From Bacteroidales bacterium (GTDB lineage: Bacteria > Bacteroidota > Bacteroidia > Bacteroidales > UBA7960), in assembly GCA_012521995.1 (NCBI GenBank), contig JAAYLH010000077.1:1-61237 (forward strand): DNA of 61,237 nucleotides. The letters run 5' to 3'. Shown here one piece after another: positions 7,637 to 16,497 of the stretch. The position numbers and the translations under genes were made by a program. Numbering within the stretch: the stretch's first letter is position 1; every line of letters starts with the position of its first letter. Below the pieces are notes generated by a model. It was not told the DNA's origin and ran no database searches. It saw only the letters and a list, made by a program, of their open reading frames with translations.

Positions 7637-9061
7637 ATGAAGCTGAGCCATTTGATTCCTCTGTTGTTTGTTTTTGTTGTGGCTGCCTGCAGCGAGCCTC
7701 AGAAGCGAACCGAATCCTACTATGATGGAAGCCGCGTAGAAAAGGGGCGTCCGGTATCGGTGATGATGACGGCTTACAGCACGACGCTGCTTGCCGACGA
7801 TCGGGATGAAGCCCGGCTTCGCATCGCCCTGCTCGACAGCATCAACCGCGAGATCACGACAGCAGAAGGCTTGGTTCGCCTTTACGTGGAGGGGGATGCA
7901 AGCCTCAGGCTAAAGGATGGCAGCCTCATAGACCTGCTCACGGATAAAAAGGGTGAGCGCTATGCAGAGTGCGTGCTCACCAAGGGCATTTGCGAGCGAA
8001 TACTGGTTGCAGGCACCACTCCGGGCAAGGTACAGGTGGAAGCCCGTATGGAAGGCCTTTGGCCCGGGGGGCACGAGATCCACATCATCCCCGCTGACAT
8101 CGTCCAGATGAAACCCACTCCCGACCAGCTTCCTGCCACCACCAAACCCATTGGGCGTATGATCGGGGCCGACATTTCGTGGTTGCCCGAGATGGAGGCC
8201 GAAGGCCGCAAGTTTTACGATCAGGGGGTGGAAAAGAATGGCATTGACCTGCTGAAGGATCTGGGGTTTAATACCATTCGCCTCCGGATCTTTGTGAATC
8301 CTGAAAACGAAGAGGGATATTCGCCGGGCAAGGGCTACTGCGGCTTTACGGAAACGCTTGAGATGGCAAAGCACGTGAAGGAAGCAGGAATGGAGTTGCT
8401 GCTCGACTATCATTACAGCGACTATTGGGCAGACCCCCAGAAGCAGTTTAAGCCAAAGGCCTGGGAGGGACTTGATTTTGATGCCCTGCAGGATACAGTC
8501 AGGGCTTATACTTCAAGGGTGATGCAGGCGCTGCACGATCAGGGCACCCCGCCCGATATGGTGCAGGTGGGCAATGAGATCAACCACGGGATGATATGGC
8601 CCGAGGGACACATCAGCAATCCCGATCAACTGGCAGCTTTGCTGAGAGCGGGAACAGAAGGGGTGGAAGCCGTGGATGCAGAAGTCCCAGTCATGATGCA
8701 CGTGGCCCTGGGTGGGCAAAACAAGGAAGCCATCTTCTGGTTCGACAATATGATTGCACGGGGCGTGCGTTTCGACATCATAGGCCTCTCCTATTATCCC
8801 CGTTGGCACGGCACGCTCGAAGATCTGGGCTTCAACCTCAACAACTTGCTGGAGCGCTACAACAAGCCCCTGAATGTGGTGGAATACTCTGACTTCAAGC
8901 AACAGGTGCACGACATCGTATTCAACCTGCCCAACGATATGGGCAAGGGCTCGGCCATCTGGGAGCCCCTTCGCTGGGGCGATGTAATCGTAGATGAGGA
9001 AGGGCAGGTGCTGGAACACATGACGGTATTCAAAGAACTGAGTCAAAAGTATTTGGAATAA
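7637..9061 (+). CDS. GH53 endo-beta-1,4-galactanase lipoprotein
   Basis: 474 residues from the ATG at 7637, chosen because a lipoprotein signal with lipobox VVAAC follows. Residues 40-165 look like a beta-sandwich (Ig-like) domain. The GH53 TIM barrel starts with GADISWLPEMEAEGRKFYDQ and continues through FNTIRLRIFVNP and LLLDYHYSDYWADP. The acid/base Glu314 is in QVGNEINHGMIWP. The expected nucleophile is Glu416 in VVEYSDF, where many GH53 enzymes have an ETAYP-type motif, so the context is unusual although Glu is kept. The enzyme cleaves beta-1,4-galactan of pectin side chains. It is probably anchored at the outer membrane. No SusC/D pair lies next to it. Confidence 0.9.
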   Translation: MKLSHLIPLLFVFVVAACSEPQKRTESYYDGSRVEKGRPVSVMMTAYSTTLLADDRDEARLRIALLDSINREITTAEGLVRLYVEGDASLRLKDGSLIDLLTDKKGERYAECVLTKGICERILVAGTTPGKVQVEARMEGLWPGGHEIHIIPADIVQMKPTPDQLPATTKPIGRMIGADISWLPEMEAEGRKFYDQGVEKNGIDLLKDLGFNTIRLRIFVNPENEEGYSPGKGYCGFTETLEMAKHVKEAGMELLLDYHYSDYWADPQKQFKPKAWEGLDFDALQDTVRAYTSRVMQALHDQGTPPDMVQVGNEINHGMIWPEGHISNPDQLAALLRAGTEGVEAVDAEVPVMMHVALGGQNKEAIFWFDNMIARGVRFDIIGLSYYPRWHGTLEDLGFNLNNLLERYNKPLNVVEYSDFKQQVHDIVFNLPNDMGKGSAIWEPLRWGDVIVDEEGQVLEHMTVFKELSQKYLE

Positions 9062-9100
9062 AATTACATTTTGTTGCCATACCCGGTATCCAATAATCTT

Positions 9101-9133
9101 TTTGTTGATTCGTAACAATTTTTCATATATTTG
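9101..9133 (+). promoter_or_regulatory. Bacteroidota promoter for the permease / sulfur cluster
   Basis: TTTGTTG at 9101-9107 (-33) is followed 18 bp later by TATATTTG at 9126-9133 (-7). Both spacing and sequence fit the TTTG/TAnnTTTG promoter of this phylum. The start codon is at 9186. Confidence 0.6.
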
Positions 9134-9185
9134 ATTGCTGGTTAAGTAAAATGAACCGTAGCGGGTAACAGAGGGAGGATAAGCG

Positions 9186-10976
9186 ATGAATGCTGAAATA
9201 CTGACTGTGCTGGTTATTTTGTGCATCACAGTTATTCTCCTGGTTTTCGAGCTGGTCCGCATCGATGTGGCTGCCGTGTTAAGCATGCTTTCTTTGGGAT
9301 GGACCGGGATATTGGAGCCCGCCGAGATGCTTTCGGGGTTTTCGAGCAACGCGGTGGCCGCCATGATGGCCGTTATGATCATGGGTCACGGGATTGCGCG
9401 CAGCGGCATCATGGACCGCTTCTCACGCTTAGTCCTGAACAAGGCAGGCAACAGCAGGAAAAAGATCATTGGCCTGATGTCGCTTTCTGTGGGCGGGCTA
9501 TCGGGCTTCATACAGAATATTGGCGCTGCTGCACTTTTTCTGCCCGGTATTTTAGGCATTTCACGCCGGTCAAAGATCCCTGCATCTGTTTTGATCATGC
9601 CCATAGGTTTTGCCGCCATCCTTGGGGGAACTTTGAGTATGGTGGGCAGCGGACCCCTGATCCTTATCAACGACTTGCTGAGAAATGGAGGACTTGAATC
9701 ATATGGCCTGCTCAGTGTAACCCCTGTCGGATTGCTGTTGTTAATTTCCGGTATCGTTTTTTTCTTTCTGTTTGGGAGTAAGGTATTGCCCTATTCGCCG
9801 GCAGGAGAAGAAAAAAAGACGGAACAGGAAAAACTCATTGAGACGCTTCAGTTGCCCCATCACATCTGGCATTACGCGGTGCCGGAGGGTTGCCCTTTGG
9901 CCGGAGAAACACCTGACCGGATTGGCCTTTGGGAACAATACGGGATCAATATCCTTGGTCTTTCGCGCGCACAGGAGGTGGAGTATGCCCCCTGACGGGA
10001 AACGCGTTTTGAGGCAGGACAGGAACTGGCGTTGTTGGGCCAGGAAAAACAAGTGAAAGCCTTTGCCGCCGACAAGCATCTGGTGCTTCTGGATGATGCA
10101 GAGCAGTTTGCTTCTTTACACGACCCGCGTGAGTCGGGTTTTGCTGAGGTCATCGTGCCGCCGCGTTCGGCCATTGTTGGAAAGAGCATCCGCGAATTCT
10201 CCCTGCGTAAGCGTTTTGCTGTGGAACCCGTGATGTTATTCAGCAAAGGGGAAGAGATCAGGGGTGAATTCTCCGACCAGGAGATCAGGCCGGGAGACGC
10301 ATTGATCGTTTTTGGCTTGTGGGAAAAGATCGCTGAACTGAAAGCAGGGCTTGACTTTGTTGTGATTACGCCATTCCATACGGAGGAAAAAGAACATTCG
10401 AAATCCCGGCTTGCCCTGGGATGTTTTGTTTTCGCCATTCTCCTTGCCCTGAAGGGCTTTTCACTATCTATGGCATTTTTAACTGGTGCCCTGGCCATGG
10501 TACTGACGAGGGTATTAAGCATGGAGCAGGCATATAGGGCCATTGAATGGAAAGTGGTATTCTTATTGGCAGGACTGATCCCCCTGGGGCTGGCGATGCA
10601 AAAGACGGGCACTGCCGAATACCTGGCCATGCAAATCATGCATCTGGTCAGTGGCTTACATCCTTTGTTTTTCCTGCTTACCGTGGCAGTGCTTTCCACG
10701 CTTTTCTCCCTTTTCATGACGAATGTGGGGGCCATTGTGGTATTAGCCCCCCTGGTGATCAGCATGGCCACCATGGAAGGCCTCGATCCCCGTCCCCTCA
10801 CCTTGATGGCGGCCATTTGCGCTGCCAATTCCTTCGTGTTGCCCACCCACCAGGTGAACGCCTTACTGATGACCTCAGGAGGCTATAAAAACAAGGACTA
10901 CCTCAGGGCAGGAAGCGGAATGACCCTGATATTCCTGGGCGTGGTGATCAGTTATTTTTACCTGTTTATGCTATAG
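9186..10976 (+). pseudogene. SLC13-type permease with TrkA-C domain, interrupted by in-frame TGA
   Basis: One 597-codon frame is broken only by TGA at 9993-9995. Both sides read as parts of the same protein. N-terminal membrane helices include GFIQNIGAAALFLPGILG. A TrkA-C/RCK-C-like region is split by the stop (NILGLSRAQEVEYAP before, RETRFEAGQELALLGQ after), and a second one follows (IVPPRSAIVGKSIREFSLR). C-terminal helices contain SLFMTNVGAIVVLAPL. This is the layout of SLC13/DASS permeases with two central TrkA-C domains, several of which carry sulfate or dicarboxylates. It precedes the sulfur cluster by 52 bp. It is a nonsense mutation, readthrough site or sequence error. The frame before and after is intact, which suggests a recent event or an error. 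Confidence 0.8.
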
Positions 10977-11028
10977 AAAAACCCATCATTCAACAAACAA
11001 AATCTTTTTCACCAAAAAAAGGAAACCC

Positions 11029-12483
11029 ATGTTGTTAAAACAAATTTTCATTGGCAAGATTGCCCACAGCTCTTATTTGCTGGCAGGGGACGAATTATGC
11101 GCGGTCATTGATCCCGAGCGTGACGTGGAAGTATATATCCGCGAAGCCCGTTCCCTGGGCGTTGACATCACCCACATTTTCCAGACCCACTTGCACGCCG
11201 ATTTCATTTCAGGGCATATGGACCTGGCAAAAAAGACCGGTGCAAAAATTTATGCGCCCAAATCGGCCAACTGCACCTTCGACCACGTGCCCCTGGAGGA
11301 AGGCGACACTGTGGAGATCGAGGATATGGTGTTAAGCGTGCTGGAAACCCCGGGTCATACCCCCGAGCATGTATGTTATGTGGTCACTGACACATCACGC
11401 GGAAAAGACCCAGTAGGCGTTTTTGTTGGCGATACGCTGTTTGTTGGCGATGTAGGGCGTCCAGACCTCTTTCCCGACATGGCTCAGGAATTGGCCGGCA
11501 ATCTATACCACAGCCTGCACAATAAACTGATGAAGCTTCCCGACCATTGCGAGGTCTATCCGGCCCACGGGGCTGGCTCGCTTTGCGGCAGGGCCATGGG
11601 CGCCAAACGGCGCAGCACCATAGGCTATGAGCGTAAGTACAATCCCGCCCTGCAAATAAAAGACAAAGCAGCATTTATCAAATCGCTGACAGAGGATATG
11701 CCGCCTGCCCCAGACCATTTCAGCCGTTGCAGCGATATTAACCGCAAGGGCCCTGCACGGGTAGCAGATCTCCCCGTCATGGAGGAACTCAACGCGGATA
11801 ACTTCAAAAAAAGAACGCAGGAAGGCGGCTTCCAAGTGCTTGACGCACGTACCTATCACGCCTTCGGCAGCCAGCACATTAAAGGAGCCTGGCATTTGGA
11901 TCTGAACGGGAACTTCCCCACTTTCGCAGGCTGGGTGTTGCCCACCGACAAGAAATTTCTGGTGGTGGCCGACGACTATGAGAAAGCCCTTGAGGCCAAT
12001 CTATGGGCACGCCGCGTTGGTGTGGACAGCATTGTGGGATACCTCGACGGGGGGATGGTAGCCTGGGCAGTTAATGGTTTTCCTGCACGGCATATCCGCC
12101 AGATTTCGGCCGGCTTCCTGCACGATATGGTGACAGGACACGAGAACTTTGTTCTGGTGGATGTGCGTGCCCCGGCCGAATATGAAGACAGCCACAGTGA
12201 GGGGGCCATCAACATCCCGGTGGCAGACCTCAGGAAACGGTCTGATGAACTGGACAAAAACAAACTTACGGTGCTGGTGTGCAGTTCAGGAAACCGTTCG
12301 AGTCTGGGTACCAGCATTCTGGAGCAACATGGCTTTTCAAATATTTACAATCTGGCTGGAGGTATGACTGGTTACAGTGCAGCAGGGTTCAGCAAGCAAT
12401 GTAAGGTTTGCTCAAATCCCCACGGTTCCAGATTCTTTTCCCGAGTAACGGAAGTAAAAAGGCATTGGGATTTACAGGACTAA
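11029..12483 (+). CDS. MBL-fold persulfide dioxygenase-like / rhodanese fusion
   Basis: 484 residues. Residues 1-250 are a metallo-beta-lactamase domain with the ETHE1-type motif HLHADFISGH near 63, TPGHTPEHV near 109, GDTLFVGDVGRPDL and PAHGAGSLCG. Two rhodanese domains follow. The first (about 265-350) has no Cys in its active loop (FLVVADDY) and is likely non-catalytic. The second (about 365-470) has the loop VCSSGNRSS with its Cys. This order matches CstB-like enzymes, which oxidise persulfides to sulfite or thiosulfate. It is cytoplasmic and leads a cluster with two YeeE transporters and a CoA-disulfide-reductase-like enzyme, so sulfane-sulfur detoxification or use is likely. Confidence 0.87.
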   Translation: MLLKQIFIGKIAHSSYLLAGDELCAVIDPERDVEVYIREARSLGVDITHIFQTHLHADFISGHMDLAKKTGAKIYAPKSANCTFDHVPLEEGDTVEIEDMVLSVLETPGHTPEHVCYVVTDTSRGKDPVGVFVGDTLFVGDVGRPDLFPDMAQELAGNLYHSLHNKLMKLPDHCEVYPAHGAGSLCGRAMGAKRRSTIGYERKYNPALQIKDKAAFIKSLTEDMPPAPDHFSRCSDINRKGPARVADLPVMEELNADNFKKRTQEGGFQVLDARTYHAFGSQHIKGAWHLDLNGNFPTFAGWVLPTDKKFLVVADDYEKALEANLWARRVGVDSIVGYLDGGMVAWAVNGFPARHIRQISAGFLHDMVTGHENFVLVDVRAPAEYEDSHSEGAINIPVADLRKRSDELDKNKLTVLVCSSGNRSSLGTSILEQHGFSNIYNLAGGMTGYSAAGFSKQCKVCSNPHGSRFFSRVTEVKRHWDLQD

Positions 12484-12495
12484 AACCAAAAATGG

Positions 12496-13014
12496 ATGGA
12501 AATATTTAATGAATTACGATGGTCACCCTATGCCGTAGGTATAGGTATTGGGATGCTGAGCTGGCTGACCTTTCTCATTTCGGGCAAGCCCCTGGCCAGT
12601 TCCACTTCCTTTGCCCGCACCAGCGGGATGATAGAGAAACTCTTCCGTGGCGATAAGGTCCACGATAAGCTTTATTACCAGAAGACCAAGCCCAGGGTTG
12701 ACTGGCAGTGGATGCTTGTGCTGGGTATTGCCATCGGGGCATTCATTTCTGCCCTGCTTTCAGGCGATTTCAAGGGACAATGGATCCCCTCGCTATGGGA
12801 GTCAGCTTTTGGGGCAAGTCATCTCCTGCGGCTCGCTACAGCCCTTCTTGGGGGTGTTTTCCTGGGCTTCGGTGCCCGCTGGGGAAGCGGTTGTACGAGT
12901 GGCCACGGCATCAGCGGGACCCTGCAATTGGCGGTGTCAAGCTGGATATCGGCCGTCTGCTTTTTTATCGGCGGAATATTTGCTGCCTGGTTATTGTATC
13001 ACGTCATAGCATAG
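12496..13014 (+). CDS. YeeE/YedE-family sulfur transporter, half-size subunit 1
   Basis: 172 residues with about four membrane helices. The signature GARWGSGCTSGHGISG near 132 carries the Cys thought to relay thiosulfate or sulfane sulfur in YeeE-type channels. YeeE itself is about twice this length with two such halves; here each half is a separate gene. The gene begins 12 bp after the persulfide dioxygenase and ends 9 bp before the second half, so the three are surely co-transcribed. Start: an ATG in another frame at 12492 is not used, because only the frame from 12496 is open. The likely role is moving reduced sulfur species across the inner membrane. Confidence 0.86.
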   Translation: MEIFNELRWSPYAVGIGIGMLSWLTFLISGKPLASSTSFARTSGMIEKLFRGDKVHDKLYYQKTKPRVDWQWMLVLGIAIGAFISALLSGDFKGQWIPSLWESAFGASHLLRLATALLGGVFLGFGARWGSGCTSGHGISGTLQLAVSSWISAVCFFIGGIFAAWLLYHVIA

Positions 13015-13023
13015 GAGAACCAG

Positions 13024-13590
13024 ATGGAAAAGAAAACAGCTTTTGCAAAAGCAGGAGAAAAAGCGCCCCTGATCTGGGGTCTGGGTTTCGGCATCCTGTT
13101 CGGCTTTCTCCTCCACAAGGGAGGGGTGACCAAGTATGATGTGATTGTTGGGCAGCTTCTGCTCATCGACCATACTGTGCTGAAGGTCATGCTTTCGGCC
13201 ATTGTTACCGGGATGCTTGGCATTTACCTGATGAAAACCTTAGGCTGGGTGAAGTTATCGCCTAAGTCGGGGTCACTCGGTATCAATGTGATTGGGGGAC
13301 TGATCTTCGGTGTCGGCTTCGGGGTGTTGGGCTATTGCCCTGGTACCATTGCGGGAGCCATCGGCAACGGTTATCTTGATGCCCTGGTCGGTGGCCTGCC
13401 GGGGATTTGGATAGGCGCTGGACTCTTTGCCGCCATTTATCATAAAGTCAGGGATGGCATCCTGAAAAAGGGACACTTTGGTGACATCACCTTTCCCGGG
13501 CTTTTCAAGGTGAACGACTGGGTGGTGGTCATCCCAACAGCTACGATCATTGTGCTGATACTTGTGTGGATGGAGCGCAGTGGGCTTTAA
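13024..13590 (+). CDS. YeeE/YedE-family sulfur transporter, half-size subunit 2
   Basis: 188 residues with about five membrane helices. GFGILFGFLLHKGGVTKYDV near 22 and GVGFGVLGYCPGTIAGAIG near 100 are the second-half YeeE signatures; the Cys in GYCPGT is the conserved relay residue. It pairs with the preceding gene, as in PmpA/PmpB-like split systems. The C-terminus ends in a further helix (VVVIPTATIIVLILVWM). Together the two subunits supply the two Cys-bearing motifs of a full-length YeeE, which supports an assembled transporter for thiosulfate or related sulfur. Confidence 0.86.
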   Translation: MEKKTAFAKAGEKAPLIWGLGFGILFGFLLHKGGVTKYDVIVGQLLLIDHTVLKVMLSAIVTGMLGIYLMKTLGWVKLSPKSGSLGINVIGGLIFGVGFGVLGYCPGTIAGAIGNGYLDALVGGLPGIWIGAGLFAAIYHKVRDGILKKGHFGDITFPGLFKVNDWVVVIPTATIIVLILVWMERSGL

Positions 13591-13683
13591 AGGTTTTGTG
13601 TGTTTGCTTTAAAAAAAAAGAGAAATACCCTTGGCAATGGCTCAGGGTAAGGATACCAGTAAATAAACCCCTGATAATAGATT

Positions 13684-13690
13684 AAGGAGG
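13684..13690 (+). promoter_or_regulatory. Strong Shine-Dalgarno site
   Basis: AAGGAGG lies 5 bp before the ATG at 13696. Such a full site is uncommon in Bacteroidota, where initiation seldom relies on it. It supports this start. Confidence 0.6.
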
Positions 13691-13695
13691 TCATT

Positions 13696-15048
13696 ATGGA
13701 TAAGAAAGGGAAGCTGGTAGTCATTGGCGGGGATGCCGCAGGGATGAGTGCAGCCTTGAAGGTGAGGCGTGAACAGCCAAAGCGGGAAATTGTGGTGTTC
13801 GAAAAAGGGGAGCACACCCCTTATGCTGCCTGTGGAATGCCCTATTATATTGCCGGGATGGTGGACTCATACGATGACCTGATTGCCCGTAAGCCGGAAG
13901 TATTCAGAAAGAAACAGAATATTGCCGTGCATATCAGGCATGAGGTCATTGCCATTGACCTACAAGAAAAATGGGTGGAAGTCAGAAACCTTGAAAAGGA
14001 TGAGGTATTCAGAGAATCATCCGACTCTCTGCTTATTGCCACCGGGGCCTCACCCCTGCTGCCTGATCTTCCGGGCATCCGTTCCAAAGGGGTCTTTGCC
14101 TTGTCGAGCTTGCAAAGCGGGATGGATATTTTTCGTTTCCTTGAGGAGGAAAAACCAGGGAAAGCAGTGATTGTTGGCGGGGGATACATTGGCATTGAAA
14201 TGGCTGAAGCTTTTTTAGAAAGAGGGCTGGAAGTATCGATGCTCGATATGGCACCCCAGGTGATGAGCACCCTGGACCCCGATATAGCCACAGTTCTTTC
14301 CGACTATATGCAGGCTGAGGGGGTAACCCTTTACCTGGAAGAGAAGCTTCAGGAAATTGAAATAAATGAAAAAGGAAGCCTTACCCGGGTTGTGACCGAA
14401 AAAAGGACGCTGGATGCCGACCTGGTAATTCTTGGTTTAGGCATCAAGCCCAACGCAGGTCTTGCCGGGAAGGCAGGCATTGCTTTGGGGGCCAATGGGG
14501 CTGTCCGCGTGGATAAGAAGATGCAAACCTCAGCAGAAGCCGTATGGGCTGCCGGCGATTGCGCCACTTCCTATCACCTTGTGAAACAGGAAGAAACGTA
14601 TGTTGCACTGGGTACTGTGGCCAACAAGCACGGGTTAGTGGCTGGCATCAACCTCAGCGGAGGCGATGTCGAATTCCCGGGGGTGCTGGGAACGGCCATC
14701 ACCAAATTCAGGGAGCTTGAGATAGCCCGGACAGGGATTTCAGAAAAGGAAGCCAATGAAATGGGATTGAAATTCCGGGCAGCAAAAGTGGATACTTATA
14801 CCCGGTCAGCTTATTATCCTGAAAGCGGGAAGATCACTGTTAAGCTCCTGGCGGAAAAAGAAAGCGGCTGGCTTCTGGGTGGGCAAATCGTCGGGAAAGC
14901 CGGGGCCGGTAAACGTATTGACACCTTGGCTACTGCCATTGCTTCAGGGATGACGGCACAGCAAGTGGTGGATCTTGACCTGGCCTATGCTCCGCCCTTC
15001 TCCCCGGTTTGGGACCCAGTCCAAACGGCGGCCAGACGACTAGTTTGA
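13696..15048 (+). CDS. CoA-disulfide reductase / polysulfide reductase-like flavoprotein
   Basis: 450 residues, a two-dinucleotide-domain flavoprotein. FAD-binding VVIGGDAAGMSAALK lies near 8, and the redox Cys is in TPYAACGMPYYI near 43, the single-Cys pattern of CoA-disulfide reductases and NADH oxidases. The NAD(P)-binding motif AVIVGGGYIGIEMAEAF lies near 156, and AAGDCA near 280 is the second FAD motif. The C-terminal dimerisation domain ends AYAPPFSPVWDPV. Such enzymes reduce CoA-disulfide, CoA-persulfide or polysulfide with NAD(P)H. No C-terminal rhodanese is fused here, but one is present in the upstream enzyme. Its place at the end of the sulfur cluster fits sulfane-sulfur turnover. 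Confidence 0.88.
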   Translation: MDKKGKLVVIGGDAAGMSAALKVRREQPKREIVVFEKGEHTPYAACGMPYYIAGMVDSYDDLIARKPEVFRKKQNIAVHIRHEVIAIDLQEKWVEVRNLEKDEVFRESSDSLLIATGASPLLPDLPGIRSKGVFALSSLQSGMDIFRFLEEEKPGKAVIVGGGYIGIEMAEAFLERGLEVSMLDMAPQVMSTLDPDIATVLSDYMQAEGVTLYLEEKLQEIEINEKGSLTRVVTEKRTLDADLVILGLGIKPNAGLAGKAGIALGANGAVRVDKKMQTSAEAVWAAGDCATSYHLVKQEETYVALGTVANKHGLVAGINLSGGDVEFPGVLGTAITKFRELEIARTGISEKEANEMGLKFRAAKVDTYTRSAYYPESGKITVKLLAEKESGWLLGGQIVGKAGAGKRIDTLATAIASGMTAQQVVDLDLAYAPPFSPVWDPVQTAARRLV

Positions 15049-15130
15049 AAATCATCAGGTTGATTTTAACGTCCTTTGCCGTAAAAAAAATTGAATACAA
15101 CTTATTTCAGATCTGAAAAAGCGAACCCTA

Positions 15131-16450
15131 ATGAAAGCAAAGCTCAATTATTTTCTGGAAATGATAAGGACCAGTTTTTGGTTTCTTCCCTTGTTGGTCA
15201 TTTTGATCACCATTGGGCTTGCCTTTTTATTTATCTGGCTTGATATCGCCTTTCGTTTTGAGCCTAATGGGTTCTTCTCGTATTTCCTTTCAGGAGGCGC
15301 GGAGTCGGCCCGGCAAGTGCTGACAACCATTGCCGGGGCCATGCTGGGTGTGGCAGGGACCGTATTTTCAATTACCCTGGTAGCCCTGACCTTGGCTTCC
15401 AACCAGTTTGGGGCACGGCTGCTGAGAAACTTTATGTACGATCGCCTCAACCAGGTTGTGCTGGGAACCTACGTGGCTACTTTCCTCTATTGCCTGCTGG
15501 TGTTGAAGACTGTTAAAACGGATATGGATACCGAATTTGTGCCAAACCTTTCGGTGATGGTGGCTATGATACTAGCCATAGCCAATATCTTTTTGCTGAT
15601 CATTTACATTCACCACATCTCGATCAGCATACAGGCCGACCAAGTGATCTCTGACGTAAACAGTAACCTTGAGAAAAACCTCAAAAAGATATTCCCTGAG
15701 GATTTGGGGGAGGAAACCACTGACGATTCAAAAAGTGAACAACTCTTCAGGAGACTTATGGCTTCACATGGGTTTTCAGAAAAGGTCATTTCAAGTCGCA
15801 GCGGGTATTTACAGGCCATTGACAATGACGGCCTTATGTCGCTGGCAAAAGATCATTCATTAATCATCTCCCTTGGTCACCGTCCGGGAGATTTCCTGGT
15901 TGAAAATGAACCCATTGCAGAGGTTTTCTCGAAAGAGACCTGCCCCGGGCGAGTGAAGGAACGCATTAGGGACACCTTTGTTTTTGGGCGGGTACGAACC
16001 CCTGTCCAGGATGCTGAATTTGCCATCCATCAACTTGTGGAAATAGCCTCGAGGGCACTTTCGCCAGGGGTTAATGATCCCTTCACGGCCATCACCTGTA
16101 TTGATAAGCTGAAGGCAAGCATTTGCTATCTTTCACGGGCCAAGTTCTCTTCTGCCTGGCGATATGATGAAGACGGAAATTTGCGGATGAAGGTTTACCC
16201 CGTGACCTTTGCGGGGGTTATGGATGCGGCCTTCAACCAGATCAGGCAGTATGGAAAGGGCAGTCCTTCGGTGATGATCCGGCTGATGGAAGCCTTGGTC
16301 ACCATTGATTCCTTTGCCGGTGGACCCTTAAAGAAAGAAAGTGTCAGAAGGCACGCCGGAATGGTGCTTCAGGCAGCAGAGGATGCGCAATACAACCCCA
16401 ACGACCTAAAGGACGTTAAAGAACGTTTTATGAAAATCAAGCAGGATTGA
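15131..16450 (+). CDS. DUF2254 membrane protein
   Basis: 439 residues. Four membrane helices occupy roughly 13-38, 66-92, 107-127 and 136-160. The second region contains the family signature AGAMLGVAGTVFSITLVALTLASNQFG. The soluble C-terminal half has SPGVNDPFTAITCIDKL near 315, also conserved in DUF2254. The family is widespread and has no established function. It begins 82 bp after the flavoprotein gene and ends tail-to-tail with phosphofructokinase. Confidence 0.85.
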   Translation: MKAKLNYFLEMIRTSFWFLPLLVILITIGLAFLFIWLDIAFRFEPNGFFSYFLSGGAESARQVLTTIAGAMLGVAGTVFSITLVALTLASNQFGARLLRNFMYDRLNQVVLGTYVATFLYCLLVLKTVKTDMDTEFVPNLSVMVAMILAIANIFLLIIYIHHISISIQADQVISDVNSNLEKNLKKIFPEDLGEETTDDSKSEQLFRRLMASHGFSEKVISSRSGYLQAIDNDGLMSLAKDHSLIISLGHRPGDFLVENEPIAEVFSKETCPGRVKERIRDTFVFGRVRTPVQDAEFAIHQLVEIASRALSPGVNDPFTAITCIDKLKASICYLSRAKFSSAWRYDEDGNLRMKVYPVTFAGVMDAAFNQIRQYGKGSPSVMIRLMEALVTIDSFAGGPLKKESVRRHAGMVLQAAEDAQYNPNDLKDVKERFMKIKQD

Positions 16451-16497
16451 TGAGGATTCTTCTGCTTTAAAACCAGTAATGAATTACAAGAGCGGAT

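Noticed and set aside
9993-9995. Selenocysteine or stop recoding at the TGA
   Set aside because: No SECIS-like hairpin was recognised after it, relatives of the permease do not use Cys here as far as I know, other genes end normally at TGA, and a second gene is broken by TAG.
13620-13660. Hairpin before the CoA-disulfide-reductase-like gene
   Set aside because: Six paired bases only (TACCCT/AGGGTA), and no T run after it.
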